In this document: positions 14,950-23,175 of the stretch, one piece after another
How positions within the stretch are numbered: position 1 is the stretch's first letter
How the letters are laid out: each line of letters starts with the position of its first letter
Origin: Verrucomicrobiaceae bacterium
Lineage (GTDB): Bacteria; Verrucomicrobiota; Verrucomicrobiia; Verrucomicrobiales; Verrucomicrobiaceae
Assembly (NCBI GenBank): GCA_947463285.1
Contig: CANHTV010000009.1
Span: 1 to 23,175 of the forward strand
DNA: 23,175 nucleotides
Direction of reading: 5' to 3'
Program-made: the position numbers and the translations under genes
The notes under the pieces: model-generated
Database searches by the model: none
Told to the model about the DNA's origin: nothing
Seen by the model: the letters and a program-made list of their open reading frames with translations, nothing else

Positions 14950-17900
14950 TCAAAGATCCACGAGCCTTTCCAGACGAGTAAAAAGCAGCGAGCAACGAAT
15001 GCTGGCGGCTTTTAAACCCGTGAGTTTTTCCAGGGCCTCTCGATACAGGGCGATCTGCGGCGCATAGCCGGCCAGCTTGCCCGCGAGAGCCTCCTCATGG
15101 GCGATCTCGTCGGTCTTGAAATCAATGATCCAGGCACTGATGCAGCGGCCATCAGCAGCACGGGTGAGGTGCACGCGGTCAAAGATGCCAGACACCCACT
15201 CGCCATCCATGACGAGATCAAAAGGTCGCTCCCGCCAAAGCTGTGTCGGCAGCGGCACAGGCTGGAAGACGGACTGACCGGCCTCTGAAGCCAAAACATT
15301 CTCCACCATGCGCCAGGCCCGGCCTTCGGGTGTGTCGCCGCTGGATTGGAGATCAGCCGCTGTGAGCAGGGCTTTTTCCTGCCAGCGCTGCGTGAGTTTT
15401 TCCCAGGGCTCCTGCCACATCACTTCGGCAAAAAGTTCATGTGCCAGCGTGCCTAGGCGGCGGCCCGGCTCTCGACCAGCGCTAAAAAGCACCGCGCCAG
15501 AGACCTTGAAACTCTCCTCACCGGAAGGCGTGCGTCGTCTTGGCATGGGCTGAGTCTCTCGCAGCAACGGCCCTAGAGGCTGACGCAGCGCGATGACCTC
15601 AGGAATTTGCTCAGGCTGCCTCTGCTCCTGGGTAAACCAGTCCGGCTCTCCCGTCTCCCACTCCACGCACCAGGCTGCCTCCGGTTCAGGCTCTGTCTCC
15701 TCAGCTAGAGCTGCGCGGAGCAGAGCCGATTCCTTGAGGGCTGTGGCCGTCTTTTTGCGTGGTTCGAGGATCATGTAGAGTCCACGTTTGGCGCGCGTCA
15801 TCGCCACATAGAGACGACAGAGGGACTCGAATGCGCCGCGTCTTTTAGCCTCCTTCATCTCCGCGCCGAGCGTGGGATCCAGCTCCGCATAAACGCGTGG
15901 TGGCGTTTGCAAGACCCAGCGCAGCCCCTGCTGATCACGACTGACCATGAGCTCCTCACGACGCAGCTTGTCCATGGCATCGCCATCCAGCTTTGGCATG
16001 ATGATGACGTCGAACTCCAGCCCCTTTGAGGCATGAACGGTCATGACCTGAATGGCTTGAAGCGGGCCGCGCACACGAAGCGGGTAGTTTCGGGCAAAGC
16101 GGATGAAGGCATCCACATCCCGGCAGCCCTCGACATCAAACTCCGCTGCGATGTCCGCCATCTGCCCCAGACGTCTCGTGTGAAAGGCATCCATATCTGG
16201 CAAAACGCCCCTCACAAACTCCATCCAGGCCTCCATGAAAGCGGCAAAGCCCTCTGCCTGTACCAGCCTCTGCACCTCAGCGATGCGCCAGCGCCAGGAG
16301 CGCTCCTCAGCTGTCAGCACAGTCCACAGTGGTGTCATCTTCAGATGCTCCAGTGCCTGTTTATCCGCAGGATGAGCGGCTAGTTGCAGGATGGAAAGCA
16401 ACGCCAGATTCACCGCATTATCCGTGCATGGATGCAGATCTGACTCGCACACCACCTCCATACCGGTGAGCTGACGCAGCACCTGGGTGGTGGCCGTGGC
16501 TTCTTTGTTGGAGCGCACCAGCACAGCGCAGGAAAGGCCGCGCTTCAGGGGTTCAATCTCTCTCAGCAAAGCAGCTGCCACCTCGACAGTGCCTTCCTGC
16601 TCATCGGGGTCTTTTTTTAGTGGTGAAAGCAGCGCCGAGTGGCCATTTAAGCCTGACTGACTGGCGCGATGCGTTTGAAACGCAAAGCCTTTCAGGCTGC
16701 CCTCCGGGAGCAGTGATTCCAGCACGGGTCGATTTCCAAACACTTGGTTAACCGCCTCCAAAACCGCAGGCCCGCTGCGATACGAAACACTCAGAGGCTG
16801 CTCATGCAGACCGCGCTGACCATCGGCAGGATAGGCCTTCTGGATGTCAGTAAACAAGTCCGGCTCAGCCTGCCGCCAGAGATAGATGGACTGTTTCGGA
16901 TCACCGACCGCGAAGAAACTGCGCCGTCCCCCGACATCTTGGATCACCTCATCCACCAGCGCACTGATTACTGACCACTGGGAGCGGCTGGTGTCTTGAA
17001 ACTCATCCAGCAGCCAGTGATCATAGCGTCCATCCAGCCGATACCACAGATCTCCCGCACCACCGAGCCAGGGTGAATCCTGCTGAACCGCTGCTGAAAG
17101 CAACCGCTGTACGTCAGCAAAGGACAAGCGTCCACGCGAGCGGATCTGCCTTGCGTACTCCTCTGCCAGCATCGCTGTGACCGCGGCCAGGCCGCGCGTG
17201 CGTTCGGAGCGGACAAAAAACTCACGCACCTGCAGCGTCTGTGCCAGCTGATGCAGCGCCCGCGCAGCCGGAGCCTCAAGGGAGATTTTTTTACGCATCC
17301 AGGTCAGCTCTCCCCGGCCTTTCTCCAGTTCTGGCCAGAGATCCGTCAGCTTTTCCAGCAGCTCCTTGACTCGCGGGGGTAAAGTCATGCCGGGTATGGT
17401 TTCTGAGACTGCCAGCAGCGTGTCTTCCAGCAGCTTTTTCCCCGGCTCATGCGGAGGCACGAAGTCTCGGCGCACGTTTGCGATGACCTCAGCCAGCGGT
17501 TTCAGCGACGGCAGTCTCTGCGGCCAGATGGCATGAATCTCGCCCCAACCTCGGGTCTCGCTGGTCTGCCTGACTGAATCTTCCCAGAGCACGATGCCAT
17601 CGTTAGCCCATTGCTTGAGCGTCTCATCCACCGTTTTTTCACCAGAGCCAAAGGTCGCCTGTTTAAAGGACTCTGTCAGCAGCTCAAGCGAGCGCCGATC
17701 CTGCTCGGAAGCGAGGCGTGCCAGCAGGGATTCCATCGCCTCTTCCATAGCTTGGCGTGTTTCATCCTCCTGCATCACCCGCGCACTTGCAGGCAGCCCC
17801 AACTCCAATGGAAAACAGCGCGTCAGCCCTGCAAAGAAGCTGTCCAAAGTGCCCAGCCGCAGGCGATGCAGCTTACGTGTCACCCGCCTCAGCATTTGCG

Positions 17901-18171
17901 GATAGTCCAAGTTCTCCGCGACTGGCGGCTCTGTTCCTTTAAAGAAAGCCTCCGCCTCCTCAGGCTTCACTGCCAGCTCCGCCAGTCTGCGCAGGATCCG
18001 GTTAAAGAACTCGCCAGCAGCCTTGCGAGTGAAGGTCATCGCCGCGATTCCCTCAGCATCCGCGCCCAGAGCCAGCAGATGCGCATAACGTCGCGCGAGT
18101 TGGTAGGTCTTCCCTGAGCCCGCCGAGGCGCTGATCATGAGGTGCTTGAGACTGGAGTCGGATTCCGGCAT
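14950..18171 (-). CDS. addA: AddA-like UvrD-family helicase/nuclease
   Basis: The 1073-residue protein carries all superfamily 1A helicase motifs: SASAGSGKT (14-22), AAMTFTRKAA, DEFQDT (from D389), AVGDPKQSIYLWRQAE, VMTVHASKGLEFD (around 713) and LYVAMTRAKRG. The C-terminal RecB-type nuclease shows GTLAHELF, then IIDFKTDE (D1017, K1019) and YAPQIALYREAL. This is the AddA layout: an ATP-driven helicase that resects double-strand breaks and loads RecA together with AddB. It is a little shorter than B. subtilis AddA (1232). No addB gene lies on either side, although the two are usually adjacent. A solitary RecB-like or Cas4-like partner elsewhere is possible. The stop codons of this gene and the SDR form TGA|TCA. 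Confidence 0.92.
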   Translation of the reverse strand: MPESDSSLKHLMISASAGSGKTYQLARRYAHLLALGADAEGIAAMTFTRKAAGEFFNRILRRLAELAVKPEEAEAFFKGTEPPVAENLDYPQMLRRVTRKLHRLRLGTLDSFFAGLTRCFPLELGLPASARVMQEDETRQAMEEAMESLLARLASEQDRRSLELLTESFKQATFGSGEKTVDETLKQWANDGIVLWEDSVRQTSETRGWGEIHAIWPQRLPSLKPLAEVIANVRRDFVPPHEPGKKLLEDTLLAVSETIPGMTLPPRVKELLEKLTDLWPELEKGRGELTWMRKKISLEAPAARALHQLAQTLQVREFFVRSERTRGLAAVTAMLAEEYARQIRSRGRLSFADVQRLLSAAVQQDSPWLGGAGDLWYRLDGRYDHWLLDEFQDTSRSQWSVISALVDEVIQDVGGRRSFFAVGDPKQSIYLWRQAEPDLFTDIQKAYPADGQRGLHEQPLSVSYRSGPAVLEAVNQVFGNRPVLESLLPEGSLKGFAFQTHRASQSGLNGHSALLSPLKKDPDEQEGTVEVAAALLREIEPLKRGLSCAVLVRSNKEATATTQVLRQLTGMEVVCESDLHPCTDNAVNLALLSILQLAAHPADKQALEHLKMTPLWTVLTAEERSWRWRIAEVQRLVQAEGFAAFMEAWMEFVRGVLPDMDAFHTRRLGQMADIAAEFDVEGCRDVDAFIRFARNYPLRVRGPLQAIQVMTVHASKGLEFDVIIMPKLDGDAMDKLRREELMVSRDQQGLRWVLQTPPRVYAELDPTLGAEMKEAKRRGAFESLCRLYVAMTRAKRGLYMILEPRKKTATALKESALLRAALAEETEPEPEAAWCVEWETGEPDWFTQEQRQPEQIPEVIALRQPLGPLLRETQPMPRRRTPSGEESFKVSGAVLFSAGREPGRRLGTLAHELFAEVMWQEPWEKLTQRWQEKALLTAADLQSSGDTPEGRAWRMVENVLASEAGQSVFQPVPLPTQLWRERPFDLVMDGEWVSGIFDRVHLTRAADGRCISAWIIDFKTDEIAHEEALAGKLAGYAPQIALYREALEKLTGLKAASIRCSLLFTRLERLVDL

Positions 18172-18250
18172 GGGCGCATACTAGGCCATGAAAAATCACA
18201 GGCCAAGGCAAAGCATTGACAAGCATGACAGATAGGTTCCCCATCCAGCC

Positions 18251-18634
18251 ATGAATCCTGATTCGACACTCCTCAGCGTCTCCGCCCTGCTAGGCCTCAC
18301 CTCGATCATTCTCGGAGCCATGGGAGCCCACGGCAGTGTCCACGACGCGCTCGTCGCCGCAGGTAAACTGGATGCCTGGGAAGTTGCGGTACGTTATCAC
18401 CTGCCACACAGCATATTGCTCTACATTCTGGCTCTCTTTATTGGCCACGGCAGCAAAAGCGCCCGCTGGGCTTGGGGATTGCTTTTCACTGGCGTACTGC
18501 TTTTCAGCGGCTCGATTTATCTACTCTCTTCCTTCGGTTGGAAATTTCTTGGTCCGATCACACCGCTAGGTGGTCTGAGTCTAATGTTAGGCTGGCTCTT
18601 GTTGGCTATGAGTCGGTGGCAAAAAACGGCCTGA
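18251..18634 (+). CDS. DUF423 family membrane protein
   Basis: A 127-residue protein with four predicted membrane spans. It matches the DUF423 (YgdD) pattern: LGAMGAHGS near the first span, then WEVAVRYHLPHSILLYILAL, then FSGSIYLLS and GPITPLGGLSLMLGWLLL. The family is widespread but has no settled function. The ATG at 18251 follows a TTGACA (18216-18221) in the 79-base gap shared with the divergent addA gene, though no good -10 box accompanies it. The sdh operon follows on the same strand 140 bases later. Confidence 0.92.
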   Translation: MNPDSTLLSVSALLGLTSIILGAMGAHGSVHDALVAAGKLDAWEVAVRYHLPHSILLYILALFIGHGSKSARWAWGLLFTGVLLFSGSIYLLSSFGWKFLGPITPLGGLSLMLGWLLLAMSRWQKTA

Positions 18635-18774
18635 TTCATCAATGGTAAGCAAAAGAAGTTCATGCCAGATACCCGCTACCGCAGGCTTTCATCGCTTTTA
18701 GCAAGATATGCATGAAAAATGCAGGTGCCGCTTGCGGGCGAGTGTCGTATTGCCAAAGTAAGCCTTTCCATCTC

Positions 18775-19485
18775 ATGAGCGCTGTTTTTGACTCCCTTTC
18801 CCGCTTTTATGCTTCCTCCATCGGTAAAAAGATCCTTGTTGCCCTCACCGGGGCGGCATTGGTTGTCTTTGTCCTCGGTCACATGATCGGCAATCTTCTC
18901 GTCTTTGCCGGACCTGATGCCATCAATGAATACGGGCATCTCCTGCAAACGGCCTTGCATGGTGGCGGCGTCTGGATTGCACGACTCGGCCTGCTGGCGG
19001 CTGTCGGCATCCATATCATCGCCACCATTCAGCTGACCCGCCAAAACCGCGCCGCTCGTTTGGATCGTTACGGCAAGGAAGCTTCCCAAGTCTCCAGCAA
19101 ATCATCCCGCACAATGATCTGGAGCGGCCTGACCATCCTGGCCTTCATCATCTATCACCTGCTGCACTTCACCGTGCGCGTCGGTAACGAATACAACTCC
19201 GCCGCCTACAAAACCACCCTGCATGGCGAAGAAGTCCACAATGTCTATAAGATGGTGATTGATGGTTTCTCCTGGGCTCCTGCTTCCATCTTTTATGTCA
19301 TCGCTATGCTGCTGCTCAGCAGTCATCTCAGCCACGGTGTCTCCAGCCTTTTCCAGACACTCGGTCTCGCCACTCATCGCACAGAGCCGCTTTTCAAAAA
19401 GCTCGGTCATGCCTTCGCGTTGCTGATCGTTGTCGGCAACTGCTCCATCCCTCTCGCCATCCTCGTCTTCGGCTACGGTCGCTAA
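18775..19485 (+). CDS. sdhC: Succinate dehydrogenase cytochrome b558 subunit
   Basis: The ATG at 18775 gives 236 residues starting MSAVFDSLSRFYASSIGKK; the frame extends upstream to 18712, but the added residues do not fit the family. It is of the single-subunit, five-span b558 type found in Bacteroidetes and Epsilonproteobacteria, which usually binds two haems. Candidate haem ligands are His36 (LGHMIGN) and the His residues in GIHIIATI, YHLLHFTV and SSHLSHGV. It anchors SdhAB to the inner membrane and passes electrons to quinone. No separate SdhD is present, as expected for this type. sdhA begins 42 bases after its stop. Confidence 0.95.
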   Translation: MSAVFDSLSRFYASSIGKKILVALTGAALVVFVLGHMIGNLLVFAGPDAINEYGHLLQTALHGGGVWIARLGLLAAVGIHIIATIQLTRQNRAARLDRYGKEASQVSSKSSRTMIWSGLTILAFIIYHLLHFTVRVGNEYNSAAYKTTLHGEEVHNVYKMVIDGFSWAPASIFYVIAMLLLSSHLSHGVSSLFQTLGLATHRTEPLFKKLGHAFALLIVVGNCSIPLAILVFGYGR

Positions 19486-19527
19486 TTCATCCACCTGTCA
19501 CCTTCAGCCCTACGCTCTCCGCTTTTT

Positions 19528-21444
19528 ATGTCACTCGACTCTAAAACTCCCTCAGGCCCGATGGCTCTCAGATGGTCCAAGCACAAACAGGACTCCAAGT
19601 TGATCAACCCGAAGAACAAGCGCAAGTACACTGTCATCGTTGTGGGTAGCGGACTAGCGGGTGCCTCAGCGGCGGCGACGCTCTCCGAGCTTGGTTACCA
19701 AGTGAAGTGCTTCTGCTTTCAAGACAGCCCCCGGCGCGCGCACTCCATCGCCGCTCAAGGCGGGATCAATGCCGCCAAGAACTACCAAAATGATGGTGAC
19801 AGCGTTCATCGTCTTTTTTACGACACCGTCAAAGGCGGTGACTTCCGTGCTCGTGAGTCAAACGTGCATCGCCTCGCTGAGGAAAGCGTCAACATCATCG
19901 ACCAATGTGCCGCGCAGGGTGTCCCCTTCGCCCGTGAATACGGTGGTGGCCTTGCGAATCGCTCCTTCGGTGGCGCTCAGGTGAGCCGCACCTTTTATGC
20001 CCGTGGTCAAACCGGTCAGCAATTGCTCCTCGGTGCCTATTCCTCGCTGAATAAGGAGATTGCCCGAGGTGGTGTGAAAATGTACAGCCGCACCGAGATG
20101 CTGGATGTCGTCGTCGTCGATGGACATGCCAAAGGCATCATCACTCGTGATCTGGTCACAGGTGCGATCGAATCTCACGCCGGTGACACCGTGTTGCTCT
20201 GCACCGGTGGTTACGGCAACGTCTTCTATCTCTCCACGAATGCGATGGGCTGTAACGTCACCGCCACTTGGCGTGCTCACCGCAAGGGGGCCTACTTTGC
20301 CAATCCCTGTTACACGCAGATTCACCCGACCTGCATACCCGTCAGCGGCGACTACCAGAGCAAGCTGACTCTGATGTCTGAATCACTCCGTAATGACGGA
20401 CGCATTTGGGTTCCCAAAAAGAAAGAAGACTGCGGCAAGCCAGCAACCCAGATCGCTGAAGAAGACCGTGATTACTTCCTGGAGCGCAAGTACCCGAGCT
20501 TCGGCAATCTCGCACCACGAGACATCTCCAGCCGTGCCGCCAAGGAAGCCTGTGATGCGGGGTTGGGTGTCGGCCCAGGCGGTCGTGGCGTCTATCTCGA
20601 CTTCGCTGAAGCCATCGGCCAGTTCGGCCAAAAAACCATCGCCGAGCGTTACGGCAATCTTTTCGAGATGTATGAAAAGATCACCGGCGAAAGCGGCTAC
20701 AAGCAGCCGATGCGTATCTATCCTGCCGTGCATTACACGATGGGAGGCCTGTGGGTGGACTACAATCTCATGAGCAGCCTGCCCGGTCTGCATGTGCTTG
20801 GTGAAGCAAACTTCTCCGACCATGGAGCCAACCGCCTCGGCGCTTCCGCTCTCATGCAGGGCCTTGCTGATGGCTATTTCGTTATTCCGACAACCATTGC
20901 TCCCTACCTCGTTACTCAGAAACCCGGTGCCGTCACCACCAGCCATCCCGAGTTCCAAAAAGCACTCGAAGACGCTCGCGCTCGCACCAACCGCCTTCTC
21001 AACGTCAAAGGCAAGCGCAGCGTGGACAGCTTCCACCGCGAGCTCGGTCTTCTCGTCTGGGATAAATGCGGCATGGCCCGTGACAAAGCCGGCCTCAATG
21101 AAGCCCTCAAGCGCATCCCTGAATTGCGTGAAGAATTCTGGAGTAACGTCGTCGTCCCTGGCTCCGGCAGCGCTGCCAATCCCGAACTCGAAAAAGCTGG
21201 CCGCGTGGCCGACTTCATGGAGTTCGGCGAACTGCTCTGTCTCGACGCCCGCGAGCGTGAAGAGAGTTGTGGTGGTCACTTCCGCACTGAGCATCAGTAT
21301 CCCGATGGCGAGGCCAAGCGCGATGACGAAAACTACTGCTACGCTGCTGCTTGGGAATACACAGGCGACCTTTCCAAACCGACGCTCAATAAAGAGCAAC
21401 TGACCTTTGAAGAAGTCCACCTTCAGGTTCGCAGCTACAAGTGA
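19528..21444 (+). CDS. sdhA: Succinate dehydrogenase flavoprotein subunit
   Basis: The 638-residue subunit has the FAD-binding GSGLAGASAAA (40-50), the covalent flavin His72 in HSIAAQGG, and active-site regions HPTCIP and HYTMGGLWVD. The long N-terminal lead before the dinucleotide fold and the ANFSDHGANRLGASALMQG segment are typical of the group paired with b558-type SdhC. It oxidises succinate to fumarate in the citric acid cycle. The complex could also reduce fumarate, because this family includes both activities, and sequence alone does not settle the direction. It lies between sdhC and sdhB with gaps of 42 bases each. Confidence 0.97.
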   Translation: MSLDSKTPSGPMALRWSKHKQDSKLINPKNKRKYTVIVVGSGLAGASAAATLSELGYQVKCFCFQDSPRRAHSIAAQGGINAAKNYQNDGDSVHRLFYDTVKGGDFRARESNVHRLAEESVNIIDQCAAQGVPFAREYGGGLANRSFGGAQVSRTFYARGQTGQQLLLGAYSSLNKEIARGGVKMYSRTEMLDVVVVDGHAKGIITRDLVTGAIESHAGDTVLLCTGGYGNVFYLSTNAMGCNVTATWRAHRKGAYFANPCYTQIHPTCIPVSGDYQSKLTLMSESLRNDGRIWVPKKKEDCGKPATQIAEEDRDYFLERKYPSFGNLAPRDISSRAAKEACDAGLGVGPGGRGVYLDFAEAIGQFGQKTIAERYGNLFEMYEKITGESGYKQPMRIYPAVHYTMGGLWVDYNLMSSLPGLHVLGEANFSDHGANRLGASALMQGLADGYFVIPTTIAPYLVTQKPGAVTTSHPEFQKALEDARARTNRLLNVKGKRSVDSFHRELGLLVWDKCGMARDKAGLNEALKRIPELREEFWSNVVVPGSGSAANPELEKAGRVADFMEFGELLCLDAREREESCGGHFRTEHQYPDGEAKRDDENYCYAAAWEYTGDLSKPTLNKEQLTFEEVHLQVRSYK

Positions 21445-21486
21445 GCCACCTCCGCCCGAACTAACTCCCACCTCCATCTCAGGTTT

Positions 21487-22275
21487 ATGTCCCTACTTAA
21501 TCTTCAACTCAAAGTCTGGCGTCAGAATCAAGGACAGCCCGGTCATTTTCAGGAAATTCAGGCCCGTGGCATTCCCGACCACGCCTCCTTTCTTGAGATG
21601 ATGGACATCGTCAATGAGCGTCTCATTAAAGATGGTTCCGATCCGGTGGCATTTGACCATGACTGCCGTGAAGGCATCTGCGGCATGTGCTCCATGACCA
21701 TCAACGGCATCCCTCACGGCCCAGAAAAAGCCACCACAACTTGCCAGCTGCACATGCGCAAGTTCCGTGATGGCGACACCATCTGGATCGAGCCTTTCCG
21801 CGCCCGTGCCTTCCCCGTCATCAAGGACCTCATCGTTGATCGCGGCGCGTTTGATCGCATCCAGCAGGCTGGTGGCTACGTCACTGTTCGTACGGGAGCA
21901 GCCCCAGATGCCAACAGCATCCTCGTCGGCAAAGAGGTGGCCGACGCGGCCATGGATGCCGCCGCGTGTATCGGCTGTGGAGCCTGCGTCGCTGCCTGTA
22001 AAAACGCCAGCGCCATGCTCTTTGTGTCCGCCAAGGCTGGCCAGCTCAACTCCCTGCCTCAAGGCCAGCCTGAAAAAGACCGCCGTACGCTAGGCATGGT
22101 CCGTCAGATGGACAAAGAAGGCTTTGGCAACTGCACCAACCAGTATGAGTGCGAAGCCGCCTGTCCGAAAGAAATCAGCGTCCGCTGGATCACGAAGATG
22201 AATCGTGACTATGCCATCGCATCGGCCAAGGAAGCCTTTGTCGGCACCACCGAGCGCACTGAAGGCGGCGAGTAA
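21487..22275 (+). CDS. sdhB: Succinate dehydrogenase iron-sulfur subunit
   Basis: All three cluster sites are present in 262 residues. The 2Fe-2S site is C60, C65, C68 (DCREGICGMC) and C86. The 4Fe-4S site is C161, C164, C167 (CIGCGAC) and C171. The third, 3Fe-4S-type site uses C216, C222 and C226 (CTNQYECEAACP). It passes electrons from the flavin of SdhA to the haems and quinone at SdhC. It is the last gene of the operon, and a strong terminator follows 26 bases after the stop. Confidence 0.97.
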   Translation: MSLLNLQLKVWRQNQGQPGHFQEIQARGIPDHASFLEMMDIVNERLIKDGSDPVAFDHDCREGICGMCSMTINGIPHGPEKATTTCQLHMRKFRDGDTIWIEPFRARAFPVIKDLIVDRGAFDRIQQAGGYVTVRTGAAPDANSILVGKEVADAAMDAAACIGCGACVAACKNASAMLFVSAKAGQLNSLPQGQPEKDRRTLGMVRQMDKEGFGNCTNQYECEAACPKEISVRWITKMNRDYAIASAKEAFVGTTERTEGGE

Positions 22276-22301
22276 TTCGCTGACTGGTTTAGGCCCTGTT
22301 C

Positions 22302-22336
22302 AAGCCCGCATTGCTTCGGCAACTGCGGGCTTTTTT
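22302..22336 (+). terminator. Intrinsic terminator of the sdhCAB operon (UUCG loop)
   Basis: AAGCCCGCATTGC-TTCG-GCAA-c-TGCGGGCTT makes a 13-bp stem with one bulged C, capped by a stable C(UUCG)G tetraloop and followed by six T (22331-22336). The T-run overlaps the TAA stop (22335-22337) of the convergent aat gene. On the minus strand the stem is still present but no T-run follows it. Confidence 0.92.
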
Positions 22337-22943
22337 ATCTAAACACCATCTCCGCCCCGAGCTGACGTTCATCAAAACGCACCGGTAGGCGGATGGCCCG
22401 CTGAAGCATCTCGAGGTACTCCACACAAGGGATCTCGTGTCCCCCAAACATCGCCAGATGCGGCGTGGTCCACTGCGTGTCATGCAGGATGAACCCGCGC
22501 TCCTTCAGGCGTCTTTGCAGGTAGGTCAGCGCCACCTTGGAGGCCTGCGGCTCACGACTGAACATGCTCTCACCAAAAAAAGCGCCACCGATGGACACGC
22601 CATAGACACCGCCGCGCAGCTTACCATCCCGCCAGACTTCCGCACTGTGGGCAAAACCCAGGCGATGCAATTCCTGATAGCTGTCCAAGATCGCGTCCGT
22701 GATCCAGGTCGATTCACGGTCAGCACAGCCACGCATGACATCGCCAAAAGCCGTGTTCCAGCGCACCTCAAAAGGGTGCGACTTCAGATACCGCTCAAAA
22801 CGACTCGGCACATGGAAATCAGGCACCGGCAGTATGCCGCGATAAGGCGGCCGAAACCAAGAAATGGAGCCATCATCATCTCCCATGGGGAAAGCGCCAT
22901 CACAGTAGGCGCTGAGGAGATGCAGTGGATCGAGCATGAACAA
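22335..22943 (-). CDS. aat: Leucyl/phenylalanyl-tRNA-protein transferase
   Basis: The Aat signature is complete: ISWFRPPYRGILPV near the N terminus, then WITDAILDSYQELHRLGFAH, SAEVWRDGKLRGGVYGVSIG, FFGESMFSREPQASKVAL and DTQWTTPHLAMFGG. The enzyme moves Leu or Phe from tRNA to the N-terminal Lys or Arg of proteins, marking them for ClpS/ClpAP degradation. It is 200-202 residues, against 234 in E. coli. The ATG at 22937 (MLDPLHLL) is likelier than the TTG at 22943. The upstream synthase gene on the same strand ends 22 bases before the TTG, so the two are probably co-transcribed. Confidence 0.95.
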   Translation of the reverse strand: MFMLDPLHLLSAYCDGAFPMGDDDGSISWFRPPYRGILPVPDFHVPSRFERYLKSHPFEVRWNTAFGDVMRGCADRESTWITDAILDSYQELHRLGFAHSAEVWRDGKLRGGVYGVSIGGAFFGESMFSREPQASKVALTYLQRRLKERGFILHDTQWTTPHLAMFGGHEIPCVEYLEMLQRAIRLPVRFDERQLGAEMVFR

Positions 22944-22965
22944 GGTGGGCCGGGAAAAGTTCGTC

Positions 22966-23175
22966 TCAAGCGCGTGACCGTGTGCCCGCCAGCCAGCCCC
23001 GTGTCAGATAACAGATCAAGATCCACGTTTTACGCAGCTTGGATAACTTGCAGCGTTGATCGAAGACCGGATAACGCAGCTTCTTCAGCTTCTCGAGAAT
23101 CTCAAAGTAGATCTGCCCCATCATTTGAGAAGCGAGCAGGTTATTGCGGTCCTCTTTCGGCAAAAGCTTGGCCGC
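22966..23175 (-). CDS. Squalene/phytoene synthase family protein, HpnD-like (3' end only)
   Basis: The last 69 codons of a gene that runs off the right edge; the frame is open to base 23175 (AAKLLPKEDRNNLLASQMMG). The sequence MGQIYFEILEKLKKL, then YPVFDQRCKLSKLRKTWI, matches the C-terminal helix and tail of HpnD and phytoene synthases. These join two prenyl diphosphates to form presqualene diphosphate (hopanoid route) or phytoene (carotenoid route). The catalytic DxxxD motifs lie outside the window, so the two cannot be told apart here; the tail looks more HpnD-like to me. Confidence 0.8.
   Translation of the reverse strand, partial: AAKLLPKEDRNNLLASQMMGQIYFEILEKLKKLRYPVFDQRCKLSKLRKTWILICYLTRGWLAGTRSRA

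Noticed and set aside
18216..18244. TTGACA box as promoter of the DUF423 gene
   Set aside because: The -35 is perfect, but the position 17 bases later reads CCCCAT, which is not a credible -10.
18712..18774. N-terminal extension of SdhC
   Set aside because: The extra 21 residues are unlike the family, and the ATG at 18775 gives the expected N terminus.
20383..21477. Long open frame antisense to sdhA (364 codons)
   Set aside because: It lies wholly opposite a certain gene, has low-complexity composition and no recognisable domain; it arises from codon bias at GC-rich third positions.

Overview
The window (about 57% GC by eye) most likely comes from a Verrucomicrobia chromosome, perhaps near Prosthecobacter/Verrucomicrobium. 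The pointers are a PA14/DUF1592-DUF1588-DUF1585 protein, a Tat-exported DUF1552 protein, a free-standing SWIB-domain protein, dispersed palindromic repeat debris, and many starts without a clear Shine-Dalgarno. The placement is inferred from gene content; no rRNA or tRNA is present to confirm it. I see no prophage, transposase gene, CRISPR array or transcription-factor gene. The stretch reads as core chromosome with some lineage-specific genes.

Layout. 1-1989 (+): 3' part of a DUF1592-family protein, cut by the left edge. 1990-2510: the only long gene-free stretch, full of imperfect palindromes and ending in a perfect 13-bp stem-loop. 2511-6323 (-): pepD, then a DUF1365 gene overlapping by ATGA a cyclopropane-synthase-like methyltransferase. 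6348-7742 (-): DUF1552 protein. 7865-8929 (+): azurin-like cupredoxin and a secreted protein of unknown function. 8932-9843 (-): DUF58 protein. 9984-10265 (+): SWIB protein with an intrinsic terminator. 10396-13326 (+): small lipoprotein and a CcoI/FixI-type copper ATPase. 13548-14949 (+): lipoprotein and a short-chain dehydrogenase. 14950-18171 (-): AddA-like helicase-nuclease. 18251-18634 (+): DUF423 membrane protein. 18775-22275 (+): sdhCAB operon closed by a UUCG-loop terminator. 22335-23175 (-): aat and the 3' end of an HpnD-like squalene/phytoene synthase gene cut by the right edge.

How the genes fit together. Succinate dehydrogenase, the azurin-like protein and the copper ATPase (the type that supplies cbb3 oxidase) point to aerobic, copper-using respiration. 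The Cfa/DUF1365 pair and the HpnD-like enzyme concern membrane lipids. AddA belongs to double-strand-break repair. Aat and PepD belong to protein and peptide turnover.

Most worth a second look: the Cfa homologue lacks three of the four bicarbonate-pocket side chains I checked; a DUF1592/DUF1552 pair is split around the lipid genes; the copper ATPase has NGES in place of TGES; AddA and DUF58 lack their usual neighbours; a SWIB protein stands alone; and the 1990-2510 palindrome cluster is unexplained. I found no clear multi-gene system that looks wholly new.
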